64,000 nucleotides of DNA from Betaproteobacteria bacterium (lineage in GTDB: Bacteria; Pseudomonadota; Gammaproteobacteria; Burkholderiales; Usitatibacteraceae), in assembly GCA_016711875.1 (NCBI GenBank), contig JADJSD010000001.1:1-64000 (forward strand), written 5' to 3'. Both the position numbers and the translations under genes were made by a program. A model generated the notes under the pieces. The model ran no database searches and had not been told where the DNA came from. It saw nothing but the letters and a program-made list of their open reading frames with translations. Below, one piece after another: positions 34,449 through 43,931 of the stretch (positions within the stretch are counted from its first letter, which is position 1; every line of letters starts with the position of its first letter).

Positions 34449-36029
34449 TCACTTCACCGACACCCAGAGCGGCCAGAGCCAGTTGTCCGGGCGATGCGTC
34501 ACCGAGACGTTCGCGCGGGAAACCCAGGGCGTCACCTGCCGGTGCAGCGGGATGGCGTTCACTTCCTTCTGCAGCGCGCGGATGGTGTCGTTGATGAGGC
34601 CCTGGCGCTTCGCCATGTCCATCTCGGATTCGGCCTTCTGGATGAGGGCATCGACTTCCGCGTTGCGGAAATTGCCGTAGTTGGTGTCGCCGCGGCCCGA
34701 GGAGGCCTCGAGGCTGTGGTAGAGCGGGCGCAGCGTGAACATGGCGTCGCGGTTGTTGTCGCCCCAGCCCTGCATGCACGCGCTGAATTCCTTCTTGGGC
34801 GTCCTCTGGAAGTACTGCGCCTTGGGCATCGTCTCGACCTTCACGGTGAGCCCGATGCGCGCCCACATCGCACCCAGGGCGACGCAGATCTTCTCGTCGT
34901 TCACGTAGCGATCGTTCGGGCAGTGCAGCGTGAAGCCGAAGCCGTTGGGGTAGCCCGCCTCCGCGAGGAGCGCCTTGGCGGCGGCCACGTCGAACGGCGG
35001 GCGCCTGTCGAGCTCGGCCGGGATGCCCTCGCCCTTCGGGTTGGGCGTGAGGATGGCCGTGGGCGTCGCGAGGCCGCGCATCACCTGCGTGCGGATCGCG
35101 TTGATGTCGATCGACTGGTAGAGCGCCTGGCGCACGCGGCGGTCCTTGAAGGGGTTCTTCCCCTTCACGTCGGAGAAGAGCAGCTCGTCGCGGGCCTGGT
35201 CGAGCGCGATGGAGATGATGCGGTTCTCGTCGCCCTCCCACACCTTGATGTCCTTGTCCTCCTTGAGCTTCGGGATGTCCTGCACCGAGGGATCGAGCAC
35301 GAAGTCGATCTCGCCGGACTTGAGCGCGGCCATGCGCGTGGCCGCATTCGCGATGGGGCGGTACTCGATGCGATCGGCGTTGCCCTCGAACCGGCCTTCC
35401 TTGATGCCCCACCAGTCCGGGTTCTTCTCGTGCACCGTCTTCACGCCCGGCTCGGAGGCGACGAGCTTGTACGGCCCCGTGCCCATCGCGTTCTTCGAGG
35501 CGTGGGTCACTTCCTTGGCGGCGAAGTCCTGGGGGTTGGCCGAGCCGTTCTTCTCGGCCCACGCCTTGCTCATGATCGGCACCTCGGCGATGTAGAGCAC
35601 CTGCAGCGCGTTGGGCAGGGGCGAGACGAACTCCACCGTGTGGCTGTCGATCTTCCTCACCGCCCCCGAGGGGCCGGCGTAGGCCCGGAACTGCCAGCTC
35701 TTGCCCGCGCGCTCGAAGGAGAAGACGACGTCGTCGGCCGTGAAGGGCGTGCCGTCGTGGAACCGGACGCCCTTCCTCAGCGTGAACACCCACGTGGTGG
35801 GGCCCTTGCCCTTCCACTCGGTCGCGAGCCAGGGTGCGAGGGACATGTCCTTGTTGCGCCCCATGAGGCGGTCGTAGACGAGATTGTTGTTGGCCTTCGT
35901 GAAGCCCTCGTCCTGCGCGTGCGGGTCCTGGGTGGCGATGTCGCCCTGGGAGGCCCAACGGAACGTCGCGGCGCCGGCCGCGGTGGAGACGAACAGCAAA
36001 GCACAGGCGATGGCGGCCCGGATACGCAT
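34449..36029 (-). CDS. Periplasmic oligopeptide-type ABC substrate-binding protein (SBP family 5)
   Basis: The 526-residue protein has a Sec signal (MRIRAAIACALLFVSTAAGA) and the family 5 layout: FRWASQGDIATQDPHAQDEG, LAPWLATEWKGKGPTTWVFTLRKGVRFHDGTPFTADDVVFSFERA, NAMGTGPYKLVASEPG and ALYQSIDINAIRTQVMRG. Such proteins feed peptides, nickel or opines to ABC transporters; no permease genes are in the window. A strong GGGAGGA ribosome site precedes the ATG. The gene diverges from the GntR gene of the amino-sugar cluster, with an operator-like palindrome between them, so uptake of cell wall peptides is an attractive guess but not shown. Confidence 0.88.
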   Translation of the reverse strand: MRIRAAIACALLFVSTAAGAATFRWASQGDIATQDPHAQDEGFTKANNNLVYDRLMGRNKDMSLAPWLATEWKGKGPTTWVFTLRKGVRFHDGTPFTADDVVFSFERAGKSWQFRAYAGPSGAVRKIDSHTVEFVSPLPNALQVLYIAEVPIMSKAWAEKNGSANPQDFAAKEVTHASKNAMGTGPYKLVASEPGVKTVHEKNPDWWGIKEGRFEGNADRIEYRPIANAATRMAALKSGEIDFVLDPSVQDIPKLKEDKDIKVWEGDENRIISIALDQARDELLFSDVKGKNPFKDRRVRQALYQSIDINAIRTQVMRGLATPTAILTPNPKGEGIPAELDRRPPFDVAAAKALLAEAGYPNGFGFTLHCPNDRYVNDEKICVALGAMWARIGLTVKVETMPKAQYFQRTPKKEFSACMQGWGDNNRDAMFTLRPLYHSLEASSGRGDTNYGNFRNAEVDALIQKAESEMDMAKRQGLINDTIRALQKEVNAIPLHRQVTPWVSRANVSVTHRPDNWLWPLWVSVK

Positions 36030-36144
36030 CGATTCCTCCCTGGGAATGCTCGTTGGACGGTGTGCCCACAGTGTAGGGAGGGGGCCCGGATGGCGCCAGC
36101 CTTGCCTCCCGCGGCGAATTGACGCTCCCCGCCTGTGGTATTAA

Positions 36145-36159
36145 ACTGGTCTTATCAGT
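36145..36159. promoter_or_regulatory. Palindromic operator-like site before the GntR gene
   Basis: The bases ACTGGTCTTATCAGT form an imperfect palindrome (ACTG...CAGT) in the 166-bp divergent gap. It resembles the CTGGTC-type half sites bound by HutC/FadR-like GntR regulators. Binding by the adjacent GntR protein, and control of both directions, is an inference. Confidence 0.5.
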
Positions 36160-36195
36160 GTAGCGCACCGAGGCCCCATCCAGTAGCCCCCAGCG

Positions 36196-36936
36196 ATGAC
36201 CAAAGCGCGCCCCCCCTTCAAGCCGGATGCCGGCGACCCCACGCCGCTCTACCTGCAGCTCGCCCGGCACCTCGAAGACGCGATCCGCGACGGCCTGTAC
36301 CGGCCCCACGAGGCACTGCCTTCCGAGCGGCTCCTCTCGGAAAGCCTCGAGCTCTCCCGCGTCACCACCCGCAAGGCCATCGACCAGCTCGTGACCCAGG
36401 GCCTCGTCGTGCGCCGCCAGGGTTCGGGCAACTACATCGCCCCGCGGGTCGAGCAGGCCCTGTCGCGCCTCACGAGCTTTTCCGAGATGCTGGCACGGCG
36501 GGGCTATACGCCCGGCTCGCGCTGGCTCGACCGCTCCGTGGGCCCGGCCACCCGTGAGGAGGCCCGCCGCCTGGGTCTCGCGCCGGGCACGCGGGTCGCC
36601 CGCCTCGAGCGCCTGCGTCTCGCCGACGGCGTCGTCATGGCATTCGAGGAAAGCGTGCTGCCCCTGGACGTGCTGCCCGACCCGGCGATGGTGGGCACCT
36701 CCCTCTACGAGCACCTCACCCGCGTGGGGCTCGCCCCCGTGCGAGCCGAGCAGCACATCGCGGCGGAGAACGCGCCCGAGCGCATCGCGAAGCCCATGGG
36801 CCTCGCGACGGGCCGGGCCGTGCTGCACATCACGCGCATCGCGTTCCTCGGCGACGAGCGCGCCATCGAGCTCACGGTCTCCTGGTGCCGCAGCGACTAC
36901 TACGACTTCGTCGCCGAGATGAGGCGCGAGGCATGA
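36196..36936 (+). CDS. GntR-family regulator, HutC/NagR type, of the amino-sugar cluster
   Basis: The 246-residue protein has an N-terminal winged helix (about 16-82: TPLYLQLARHLEDAIRDGLYRPHEALPSERLLSE, then LSRVTTRKAIDQLVTQGLVVRRQGSGNYIA) and a C-terminal UTRA effector domain (about 100-240, with RLERLRLADGVVMAFEESVLPLDVLPD). This HutC-subfamily form includes NagR/YvoA/DasR, whose effectors are GlcN-6-P or GlcNAc-6-P. Its stop overlaps the nagA start in an ATGA, which supports local control of GlcNAc use. It is probably the repressor of the 36.2-47 kb genes. Confidence 0.9.
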   Translation: MTKARPPFKPDAGDPTPLYLQLARHLEDAIRDGLYRPHEALPSERLLSESLELSRVTTRKAIDQLVTQGLVVRRQGSGNYIAPRVEQALSRLTSFSEMLARRGYTPGSRWLDRSVGPATREEARRLGLAPGTRVARLERLRLADGVVMAFEESVLPLDVLPDPAMVGTSLYEHLTRVGLAPVRAEQHIAAENAPERIAKPMGLATGRAVLHITRIAFLGDERAIELTVSWCRSDYYDFVAEMRREA

Positions 36937-38060
36937 GGCGCCTCGCGGGCCGAATCCTCACGCCGGGCGGTTTCATCGACGGCACGCTCGCGTTCGGCGA
37001 GGACGGGCGCATCGCTTCGGTCTCGGGCGACCCGGCCGCCGGCGGAAACGAACGCGAGGGCGCCACCGCCTTCGTGCTGCCGGGCTTCGTCGACCTGCAC
37101 GTCCACGGCGGCGGCGGGCACGACGTGATGGAAGGCGGCGATGCCGCGGCGGCCATCGCCCGCCTGCACGCGCGCCACGGCACCACCTCGATCCTCGCGA
37201 CCACCATGACTGCGCCGGCCGCGGACCTGGAGTCGGCCTTCGCGGCCCTCGCCGTCACCGTGCAAACGCGACCGTCCGGCGGCGCGCGCATCCACGGGGT
37301 GCACCTCGAGGGCCCGTACATCAACGCGGGCAAGCTCGGCGCGCAACCGGACTTCGCACGCGCCCTTTCGCTGGACGAACTGCGGCGGCTGCGCGCGCAC
37401 GCGCCCGTCCGGCTCGTCACGCTGGCCCCCGAGTTGCCCGGCCATCTCGGGGCGATCGCGGGGCTCGTCGCCGAAGGCATCCGCGTCCAGCTCGGCCATA
37501 CCGAGGGCACCTACGAGGACGGGGTCGCCGCGCTCGCGCAGGGCGCCTCCGGCTTCACGCACCTCTTCAACGCGATGAGCGGCTTCCGGCACCGCGAACC
37601 GGGGATGGCGGGCGCGGCGCTCGCCCACGCGGAATTCGCCGAGATCATTCCCGACCTGCTGCACGTGCACCCGGGCGCCATCCGCGTCGCGCTTCGCGCC
37701 GTGCCGCGGCTCTTCTGCGTCACCGACTCGACGGCCGCTTCCGGGATGCCGGACGGCGAGTACCGCCTCGGCCGCCACACGGTGACCAAATGCCTGGGCG
37801 GCGTGCGCCTGGTCGACGGGACGCTCGCCGGATCCGCGCTCACCATGGACCAGGCGTTTCGCAATCTCGCGGGACCCCTCGGGCTCACGCTCGCCGAGGC
37901 CTCGGCCCGCACGGCGACGCACGCCGCCGACTTCCTGGGCCTCGCCGATCGCGGCCGCCTCGCGCCGGGTGCATGGGCCGACGCGGTGGTGCTCGATCGC
38001 GACCTCACGGTCATGCAGGTTTTCGTCGAAGGAGAGGCCATTGACCTCGCGAATGCTTGA
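36933..38060 (+). CDS. nagA: N-acetylglucosamine-6-phosphate deacetylase NagA
   Basis: NagA turns GlcNAc-6-P into glucosamine-6-P and acetate. The start is the ATG at 36933, overlapping the GntR stop. The 375 residues show the amidohydrolase blocks VLPGFVDLHVHGGGGHDVMEG (HxHG), HLEGPYIN with the metal Glu, RVQLGHTEGTYEDG, FTHLFNAMSGFRHREPG and CVTDSTAASGMPDG with the catalytic Asp. Length fits the family. The next gene overlaps its end by about 20 bp. Confidence 0.95.
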   Translation: MRRLAGRILTPGGFIDGTLAFGEDGRIASVSGDPAAGGNEREGATAFVLPGFVDLHVHGGGGHDVMEGGDAAAAIARLHARHGTTSILATTMTAPAADLESAFAALAVTVQTRPSGGARIHGVHLEGPYINAGKLGAQPDFARALSLDELRRLRAHAPVRLVTLAPELPGHLGAIAGLVAEGIRVQLGHTEGTYEDGVAALAQGASGFTHLFNAMSGFRHREPGMAGAALAHAEFAEIIPDLLHVHPGAIRVALRAVPRLFCVTDSTAASGMPDGEYRLGRHTVTKCLGGVRLVDGTLAGSALTMDQAFRNLAGPLGLTLAEASARTATHAADFLGLADRGRLAPGAWADAVVLDRDLTVMQVFVEGEAIDLANA

Positions 38061-39062
38061 GGAGGCGCGCGAAGCGCCCGCCGCCGTGGCCCGCCAGCTC
38101 GCGGGAGGCCGCGACGGGCTGGCCGCGCTGGGCGAGCGGCTTCGGACCGTGCCGCCCGCCTCCATCCTCACGCTGGCGCGCGGCAGCTCCGATCACGCGG
38201 CGCATTTCGCGGCCTACCTCCTCATGGCGCGCCTGGGCCGCCTCGTGACTTCGCTGCCGATGTCGCTCGTGACGCTCTATCACGCGCACCTCGACACGCG
38301 CGGACTCCTCGCGCTCGCCTTCTCGCAATCGGGCCGCAGCACGGACCTCGTCGAGACCGCGCGGGCCTTCACCGCCGGGCGAGCGACCACCGTCGCGTTC
38401 GTGAACGACACGGCCTCCCCCTCGCCGAAGCCTCGCGGCTCGTCTTCGGCCTCGAGGCCGGCGAGGAGCGCAGCGTCGCCGCGACCAAGAGCTTCATCGC
38501 GCAGCTCGTCGCCGGCGCGCGCCTCGCGCAGGCGTGGCAGGCGGACCCGGAACTGGCCACCGCGCTCGAGGCGCTGCCGCCGGCCCTCGAGATCGCCGCC
38601 CACACGGACTGGACGGAGGGCGTCGACGCGCTCGCGACCGCCGACCGCCTCCTCGTGCTGGGTCGCGGCACCGGGCTCGCGATCGCCATGGAGGCCGCGC
38701 TCAAGTTCAAGGAAACCTGCGGCATCCAGGCCGAGGCGTTCTCGGGCGCCGAAGTGCGCCACGGTCCCCTCGCCCTCGTCACGCCGGGCTATCCCGTGCT
38801 CGTCTTCGCGCCGCGCGGCCCCGCGCAGGCCGGGCTTCTGCAGGCCGCCCGCGACTTGCGCGCCCACGGGGCCCGGGTCCTGCTTGCCGCACCCGCCGGC
38901 ACCGAAGGGGCCGAGCTGCCCCTCGTCGCCACGAACCACGAGGAACTCGACCCCATCGCCGCCATCCAGTCGTTCTATCCGATGGCCGAAGCCCTGTCGC
39001 GCGCGCGCGGCCACGATCCCGACCGCCCGCCGCATTTGGCGAAGGTCACGCTCACCCACTGA
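38041..39062 (+). pseudogene. SIS-type glucosamine-6-phosphate deaminase (NagB-II), frame broken by a missing base
   Basis: NagB-II type enzymes (GlmS-isomerase-like, two SIS domains) convert glucosamine-6-P to fructose-6-P and ammonia. A TTG at 38041, preceded by GGAG, gives TSRMLEEAREAPAAVARQL, the usual start; ATG 38053 is the alternative. The first SIS domain (TLARGSSDHAAHFAAYLLMARLG, FSQSGRSTDLVE) runs to AFVNDTAS. After the C-run at 38417-38421 the frame is lost; one more C would give SPLAEASRLVFGLEAGEERSVAATKSFIAQL and then the second SIS domain (LLVLGRGTGLAIAMEAALKFKETCGIQAEAFSGAEVRHGPLAL) to 39062, 340 residues. A homopolymer error is the simplest explanation. Confidence 0.88.
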
Positions 39063-39069
39063 GCCCGCC

Positions 39070-39957
39070 ATGACGACGCTGCGCACCGAGACCCCGCACC
39101 CCGAGCACGACCGGCTCGACCAGTACGCGACGCACGACCTGGTCGAGGCCTTCGTGCACGACCAGGGCCTCGCGGCGGTCGCGGTGCGCGCGGCAGCCTC
39201 GGACATCGCGCGCGCCGTGGAAGCCGCGGTGCCCCGGCTGGAAGCGGGCGGGCGGCTCGTCTACGTCGGCGCGGGCACTTCCGGGCGGCTGGGGCTCCTC
39301 GACAGCGTCGAACTGCACCCGACGTTCTCGTGGCCGCGCGAGCGCGCCGTGGCGCTCCTGGCGGGCGGCCCCTCGGCCATCCATGTCGCCGTCGAAGGCG
39401 CCGAGGACGATCGCGAGCAGGGGGCGCGGGACCTGGCCGGCATCGGGCCCGTGGCGAACGACGTGGTGATCCTCATCGCCGCCTCCGGCGGCACGCCCTA
39501 CGTGCTGGGCGCCCTCGCCGCCGCGCGAGCCGCCGGCGCGCTCACCATCGGCCTCGCCAACAACCCGGGCTCCGCCCTCGTGGAGGCCGCGGAAATCGGC
39601 ATCGAGCTCGACACCGGGCACGAGCTCGTTTCGGGCTCGACGCGCCTGAAGGCCGGCACGGCCCAGAAGATTGCCCTCAACACCTTCTCGTCGGCGGTGA
39701 TGGTCCGCCTGCACAAGGTGTACGGCAACCTCATGGTGGATCTCAAGCCCACCAACGCGAAGCTCGTGCGCCGCGCCATCCGCCTCACCGCGCTCGCGAC
39801 CGGCGTCGGCGAGGAATCCGCGCAGGCGGCCCTCGAGGCGTCCGGCTTCCAGGTGAAGGTGGCCATCGTCGCGATCGCGAAGGGGCTCTGCCCCGCCGAC
39901 GCCCGGGCCCGCCTGGCCGCCGTGCACGGCAGCGTGCGCGCGGCACTCGCCGATTGA
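39070..39957 (+). CDS. murQ: N-acetylmuramic acid 6-phosphate etherase MurQ
   Basis: MurQ removes the lactyl ether of MurNAc-6-P to give GlcNAc-6-P, the link from wall recycling to NagA. The 295-residue SIS protein shows RLVYVGAGTSGRLGLLDSVELHPTF, VEGAEDDREQGARDL, LIAASGGTPYVLGAL and the signature STRLKAGTAQKIALNTFSSAVMVRLHKVYGNLMVDL. The catalytic Glu region (AVEGAEDD) is present. It is 7 bp past the deaminase gene and its stop overlaps the AmpG start in a TTGA. Confidence 0.96.
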   Translation: MTTLRTETPHPEHDRLDQYATHDLVEAFVHDQGLAAVAVRAAASDIARAVEAAVPRLEAGGRLVYVGAGTSGRLGLLDSVELHPTFSWPRERAVALLAGGPSAIHVAVEGAEDDREQGARDLAGIGPVANDVVILIAASGGTPYVLGALAAARAAGALTIGLANNPGSALVEAAEIGIELDTGHELVSGSTRLKAGTAQKIALNTFSSAVMVRLHKVYGNLMVDLKPTNAKLVRRAIRLTALATGVGEESAQAALEASGFQVKVAIVAIAKGLCPADARARLAAVHGSVRAALAD

Positions 39958-41237
39958 ACGCGCCGGCCGCCTCCGGCGCGCGTCCCTGGGTGTGGATCCC
40001 CACGCTCTACTTCGGGCAGGGGCTGCCCTACGTGGTGGTGATGACCCTCTCGGTCATCCTCTACAAGAACCTGGGCGTCTCCAACGCCGAGATCGCTCTC
40101 TACACGAGCTGGCTCTACCTGCCCTGGGTGGTGAAGCCCCTGTGGTCCCCGATCGTGGACCTGCTGGGCACCAAGCGCGCGTGGGTCGTGGTGCTGCAGT
40201 TCTTCGTGGGCGCGGCGCTCGCGCTCGTCGCGCTCACGCTGCCGGTGGACCGGTTCTTCCAGCTCTCGCTCGCCGTCTTCTGGCTGATGGCCTTCGCCTC
40301 GGCCACGCACGACATCGCGGCCGACGGCTTCTACCTGCTCGCCCTCGCGGAGAAGGACCAGGCGGCCTTCGTCGGCGTGAGGAGCGCCTTCTACCGCGCG
40401 GCGATGATCGCGGGCCAGGGCGGTCTCGTCTTCGTGGCCGGACAGCTCACGGAACTCACCGGCGACGTCCGCTTCGCGTGGCAGGTCGTCTTCGGCGTGA
40501 TGGCCGCGTTCTTCGTGCTGCTCTTCGCGTGGCATCGCACGGTGCTCCCGCGACCGGCGGCGGACGGTCCCGTGCCGGCCACGGGATTCGCGGCGGGCTT
40601 CGTGGAGACCTTCGCCAGCTTCTTCGCGAAGAAGGACATCCTGCTCGTGCTCGCCTTCCTGCTCACCTTCCGGCTGGGCGAGGCGCAGGGCCTCAAGCTC
40701 ATCACCCCGTTCCTCCTCGATCCCCGGCCCGCCGGCGGCCTCGCACTCACGACCTCGCAGGTGGGCCTCGTCTACGGCACGTTCGGCGTCCTCGCGCTCA
40801 CGGTGGGCGGCATCCTGGGCGGGCTCGCCATCTCGCGCCACGGGCTGCGGCGCTGGCTCTGGCCCATGGTGCTCGCGGTACACGTGCCGAACCTCGCGTT
40901 CGTGTGGCTCGCGCACGCGCAGCCCGGCGAACCCGCGCTCGTGGCGGCCGTCATCGCCCTCGAGCAGTTCGGCTACGGCTTCGGGTTCGCGGCCTACCTC
41001 ATGTACATGATCAGCGTGGCCGACGGCCCCCACAAGACGGCGCACTACGCCATCTGCACGGGCTTCATGGCCCTGGGCATGATGCTGCCGGGCATGGCGA
41101 GCGGCTGGATCCAGGAAGGGCTCGGCTACCCGGATTTCTTCCTGTGGGTGTGCGCGTGCACCCTGCCCTCGATCGCGGTGACGGCGTTCCTTCGCATCGA
41201 TCCCGCCTTCGGCCGCCGCGATGGTCATGCCGGCTGA
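39954..41237 (+). CDS. ampG: AmpG-like muropeptide MFS permease
   Basis: AmpG brings GlcNAc-anhydroMurNAc-peptides into the cytoplasm. The start is a TTG at 39954 overlapping the murQ stop. The 427-residue protein has 12 or more membrane segments. It keeps the family features IPTLYFGQGLPYVVVMTLSVILYKNLGVS at the N-terminus, LWSPIVDLLGTKRAWVV (loop 2-3), FASATHDIAADGFYL and FGFAAYLMYMISVADGPHKTAHYAICTG. Placing it after murQ supports recycling over other MFS roles. Confidence 0.88.
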   Translation: MNAPAASGARPWVWIPTLYFGQGLPYVVVMTLSVILYKNLGVSNAEIALYTSWLYLPWVVKPLWSPIVDLLGTKRAWVVVLQFFVGAALALVALTLPVDRFFQLSLAVFWLMAFASATHDIAADGFYLLALAEKDQAAFVGVRSAFYRAAMIAGQGGLVFVAGQLTELTGDVRFAWQVVFGVMAAFFVLLFAWHRTVLPRPAADGPVPATGFAAGFVETFASFFAKKDILLVLAFLLTFRLGEAQGLKLITPFLLDPRPAGGLALTTSQVGLVYGTFGVLALTVGGILGGLAISRHGLRRWLWPMVLAVHVPNLAFVWLAHAQPGEPALVAAVIALEQFGYGFGFAAYLMYMISVADGPHKTAHYAICTGFMALGMMLPGMASGWIQEGLGYPDFFLWVCACTLPSIAVTAFLRIDPAFGRRDGHAG

Positions 41238-42369
41238 ACGCCTCGCCTCGCTCGACGCGTTCCGCGGCCTCGCCATCGCGAGCATGGTGCTCGTGAACAA
41301 TCCCGGCGACTGGGCGCACCTGCACCCGCCGCTCGCGCACGCGGCCTGGCACGGGTGGACCTTCACGGATCTCGTCTTCCCCTGGTTTCTCTTCGCCGCC
41401 GGGCTCGCGATGCCGATCTCGCTCGGGCGGCGCGCCGCGGCCGGCGACGACAAGGCAGGGCTGCTCGCGTCCACCGCAAAGCGCGCCGCGATCATCTTCC
41501 TCGTGGGCCTCGCGCTCAATTTCATCCCGGATTTCGACCTCGCGACGATCCGCATTCCCGGGGTGCTGCAGCGCATCGCGCTTTGCGTGCTCGTCGCCAC
41601 GCCCTTCGTGATCTGGGGGGGCTGGCGCTCGGCGCTGGCAGGGGCGTTGGCATTTCTGGCCGTTCACAGCGTCGGCCTGCTGGCGATCCCCGTTGCCGAT
41701 ACGAACGGCCTGGTCGCCGCCGGCGCCCTCGAGCCCGGCCGCGACTTCGGCAGCCGGATCGACCGCGCCGTCTTCGGCCCGCACCTCTGGGCCAAGGCGA
41801 AGACGTGGGATCCGGAAGGGTTGTGGGGCACGCTACCGGCGACAGCGAGCCTGCTGGCCGGCGTGATCACCGGCCACTTCGTCACCGCCGCCCGACCTGC
41901 CCGCAAGGCGCCGTGGCTGTTCGCGAGTGGCGCCTTCTTTCTCGTGCTCGGGTGGATGCTCGACGCGGCGCTCCTGCCCATCAACAAGAACCTGTGGACG
42001 GCCTCCTACGCCGTGTTCATGACGGGGTGGTCCCTCGTCGCGCTGGCGGCGTTCCACGCCGCGATGGACGAAGCCGGGACGGGCACGCGAAGGGCCGCGC
42101 GACGGCTCGCGAAGCCGCTCACGATCTACGGCATGAACGCGCTTTTCCTTTTCGCGTTCTCCGGCCTCGTCGCCCGGGCTCTCAACGCGATCAAGGTCGC
42201 CGGCGCCGACGGCAATCCGGTCGCCCTGAAGGCTGCGCTCTTCGCGCCCTTTCGCGCGCTCCCCGTTTCCCCCGAAAATGCTTCCCTCGCCTGGGCGATC
42301 GCGTTCAATCTCGCGATGTTCGCCGTGGCGGTGTTCCTCTGGAGAAGACGTTGGTTCATCAAGGCGTGA
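41221..42369 (+). CDS. nagX: NagX-like membrane protein (DUF5009/acyltransferase-type)
   Basis: The 382-residue protein starts RLASLDAFRGLAIASMVLVNNPGDW, the block of the NagX/heparan-alpha-glucosaminide acetyltransferase-like family, and has about ten membrane segments, including FTDLVFPWFLFAAGLAMPISLGRR and LTIYGMNALFLFAFSGL. NagX is linked to GlcNAc uptake or modification in Shewanella and Xanthomonas. Two starts are possible (ATG 41221 or 41227), both inside the end of ampG. The mechanism is not established, so the symbol is by family and context. Confidence 0.85.
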   Translation: MVMPAERLASLDAFRGLAIASMVLVNNPGDWAHLHPPLAHAAWHGWTFTDLVFPWFLFAAGLAMPISLGRRAAAGDDKAGLLASTAKRAAIIFLVGLALNFIPDFDLATIRIPGVLQRIALCVLVATPFVIWGGWRSALAGALAFLAVHSVGLLAIPVADTNGLVAAGALEPGRDFGSRIDRAVFGPHLWAKAKTWDPEGLWGTLPATASLLAGVITGHFVTAARPARKAPWLFASGAFFLVLGWMLDAALLPINKNLWTASYAVFMTGWSLVALAAFHAAMDEAGTGTRRAARRLAKPLTIYGMNALFLFAFSGLVARALNAIKVAGADGNPVALKAALFAPFRALPVSPENASLAWAIAFNLAMFAVAVFLWRRRWFIKA

Positions 42370-43931
42370 GATTCCTGGCCGCCGCGCTCGTCGCGGCCCT
42401 CGCGGGCTGCACGCCGGCGCCGGGGCCGTCGCTGCCCGAAAGCGGGGCCGCGCCCTCGCCCGACGCGCCCGCGCCTGTCACGGCCACCACGCCGCCGCCC
42501 GCGCCGCGCGAGTTCCGCGCCGCGTGGATCGCGACCGTCGCCAACATCGACTGGCCTTCGAAGCCCGGCCTTTCCGTCGCCGCCCAGCAGGACGAAGTGC
42601 GCCGGCTCGTGCGCGCCGCGCGCGCCGCGGGCCTCAACGCCCTCGTGCTGCAGGTGCGCCCGGCCGCCGACGCCATCTACCCCTCGAACCTCGAACCCTG
42701 GTCGGAATACCTCACCGGCACGCAGGGCCGGGCGCCCGAGCCGGCCTGGGATCCGCTCGCCTACTGGATCGCCGAGGCCCACGCGAGCGGCCTCGAACTG
42801 CACGCCTGGTTCAACCCCTTGCGCGCGCGCCATTCCGCGGCGAAGTCGCCAACCGCGCCCGGGCATGTCTCGCGCGCGAACCCGGCCATCGTGAAGTCCT
42901 ACGGCAACCAGCTCTGGATGGACCCGGGCGAGCGCGCAGCCGGCGACCGATTCATCGCCGCCGTGCAGGACGTCCTCGCGCGCTACGACGTGGATGGCGT
43001 GCACATCGACGACTACTTCTATCCGTACCCCGTCGCGATGAACGGCGGCCCGGCCGACGGCGGCCCGGAGCTCGACTTTCCCGACGAGCCTTCCTGGCGC
43101 GCGTATCTCGACGCGGGCGGGACGCTCGCGCGCGCGGACTGGCGCCGCCGCAACGTGGACCTCCTGATGGAGCGCTTCTATCTCGAAGCGCACCAGGCGA
43201 AACCCACCGTGCGGGTCGGCGTGAGCCCCTTCGGCCTGGGCCGCCCGGACCGACGCCCGCCGGGCATCACGGGATTCAGCCAGTACGACAAGATGTACGC
43301 GGACGTGGAAAAGTGGCTTGCTGCCGGGTGGCTCGACTACCTCGCGCCGCAGCTCTACTGGCCGCGGGAGTCGGCGGGGCAGCCCTTCGGCACGCTCCTC
43401 GACTACTGGAACGCGCAGAACGCGATCGGCCGCCACGTGTGGCCCGGCCTCTTCACGAGCCGCATCGACGCCACCGACAAGTCCTGGCTGCCGGACGAGA
43501 TCACGGGGCAGGTGGAACTCGCGCGCGCCCGCGGAGCCCCCGGCCACCTGCACTTCAGCCTCATCGCGATCGCGCAGAACCGCAAGGGCATCGCGGACCG
43601 GCTGGCGAACCTCTACGCGACGCCCGCCCTCGTGCCTGCGACGCCGTGGCTGCGCGAAGCGCCACCGCCGGCGCCGGAAGCCCGGCTCGTCGACGCGGAT
43701 CCGGGCTTCGCGCGCCTCGCCTTCGACAACGACGAGCCGCGGGGCGTCGTCGCGGCGTGGGGCCGATACGGCACGTCGTGGCGCTTCTTCGCGCTGGCAC
43801 CCGCCGACCGGCGCCTTCCCGCGTCGTGGGGCGGCCAGCGACTGGGCCTCGTCGTGATCTCGGCCGTCGGCCGCACGGGCGTCGAGAGCCCCCGCGCCCG
43901 GGCGCTCGACCTGCGACGATCGTCGCCATGA
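42366..43931 (+). CDS. GHL10-family glycosidase lipoprotein, DigH/YngK-like
   Basis: The start is a GTG at 42366 overlapping the nagX stop. The 521-residue protein begins with a lipoprotein signal (RFLAAALVAALAGC, Cys near 15), a Pro/Ala linker and then the GH10-like domain: EFRAAWIATVANIDWPSKPGLS (about 55-76), LQVRPAADAIYPSNLEPWSEYLTG, LHAWFNPLRARH, DGVHIDDYFYPYPV with acidic residues, VGVSPFGLGRP and WLDYLAPQLYWP. E. coli DigH (YddW) of this family cleaves denuded glycan strands in the divisome. The same role fits this cluster. The protein is probably on the outer membrane. Confidence 0.85.
   Translation: MRFLAAALVAALAGCTPAPGPSLPESGAAPSPDAPAPVTATTPPPAPREFRAAWIATVANIDWPSKPGLSVAAQQDEVRRLVRAARAAGLNALVLQVRPAADAIYPSNLEPWSEYLTGTQGRAPEPAWDPLAYWIAEAHASGLELHAWFNPLRARHSAAKSPTAPGHVSRANPAIVKSYGNQLWMDPGERAAGDRFIAAVQDVLARYDVDGVHIDDYFYPYPVAMNGGPADGGPELDFPDEPSWRAYLDAGGTLARADWRRRNVDLLMERFYLEAHQAKPTVRVGVSPFGLGRPDRRPPGITGFSQYDKMYADVEKWLAAGWLDYLAPQLYWPRESAGQPFGTLLDYWNAQNAIGRHVWPGLFTSRIDATDKSWLPDEITGQVELARARGAPGHLHFSLIAIAQNRKGIADRLANLYATPALVPATPWLREAPPPAPEARLVDADPGFARLAFDNDEPRGVVAAWGRYGTSWRFFALAPADRRLPASWGGQRLGLVVISAVGRTGVESPRARALDLRRSSP

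Noticed and set aside
34414..36828. An 804-codon minus-strand frame overlapping the SBP and GntR genes
   Set aside because: It is out of frame with the oligopeptide-binding protein, has no domain and contradicts the intact GntR gene on the other strand.
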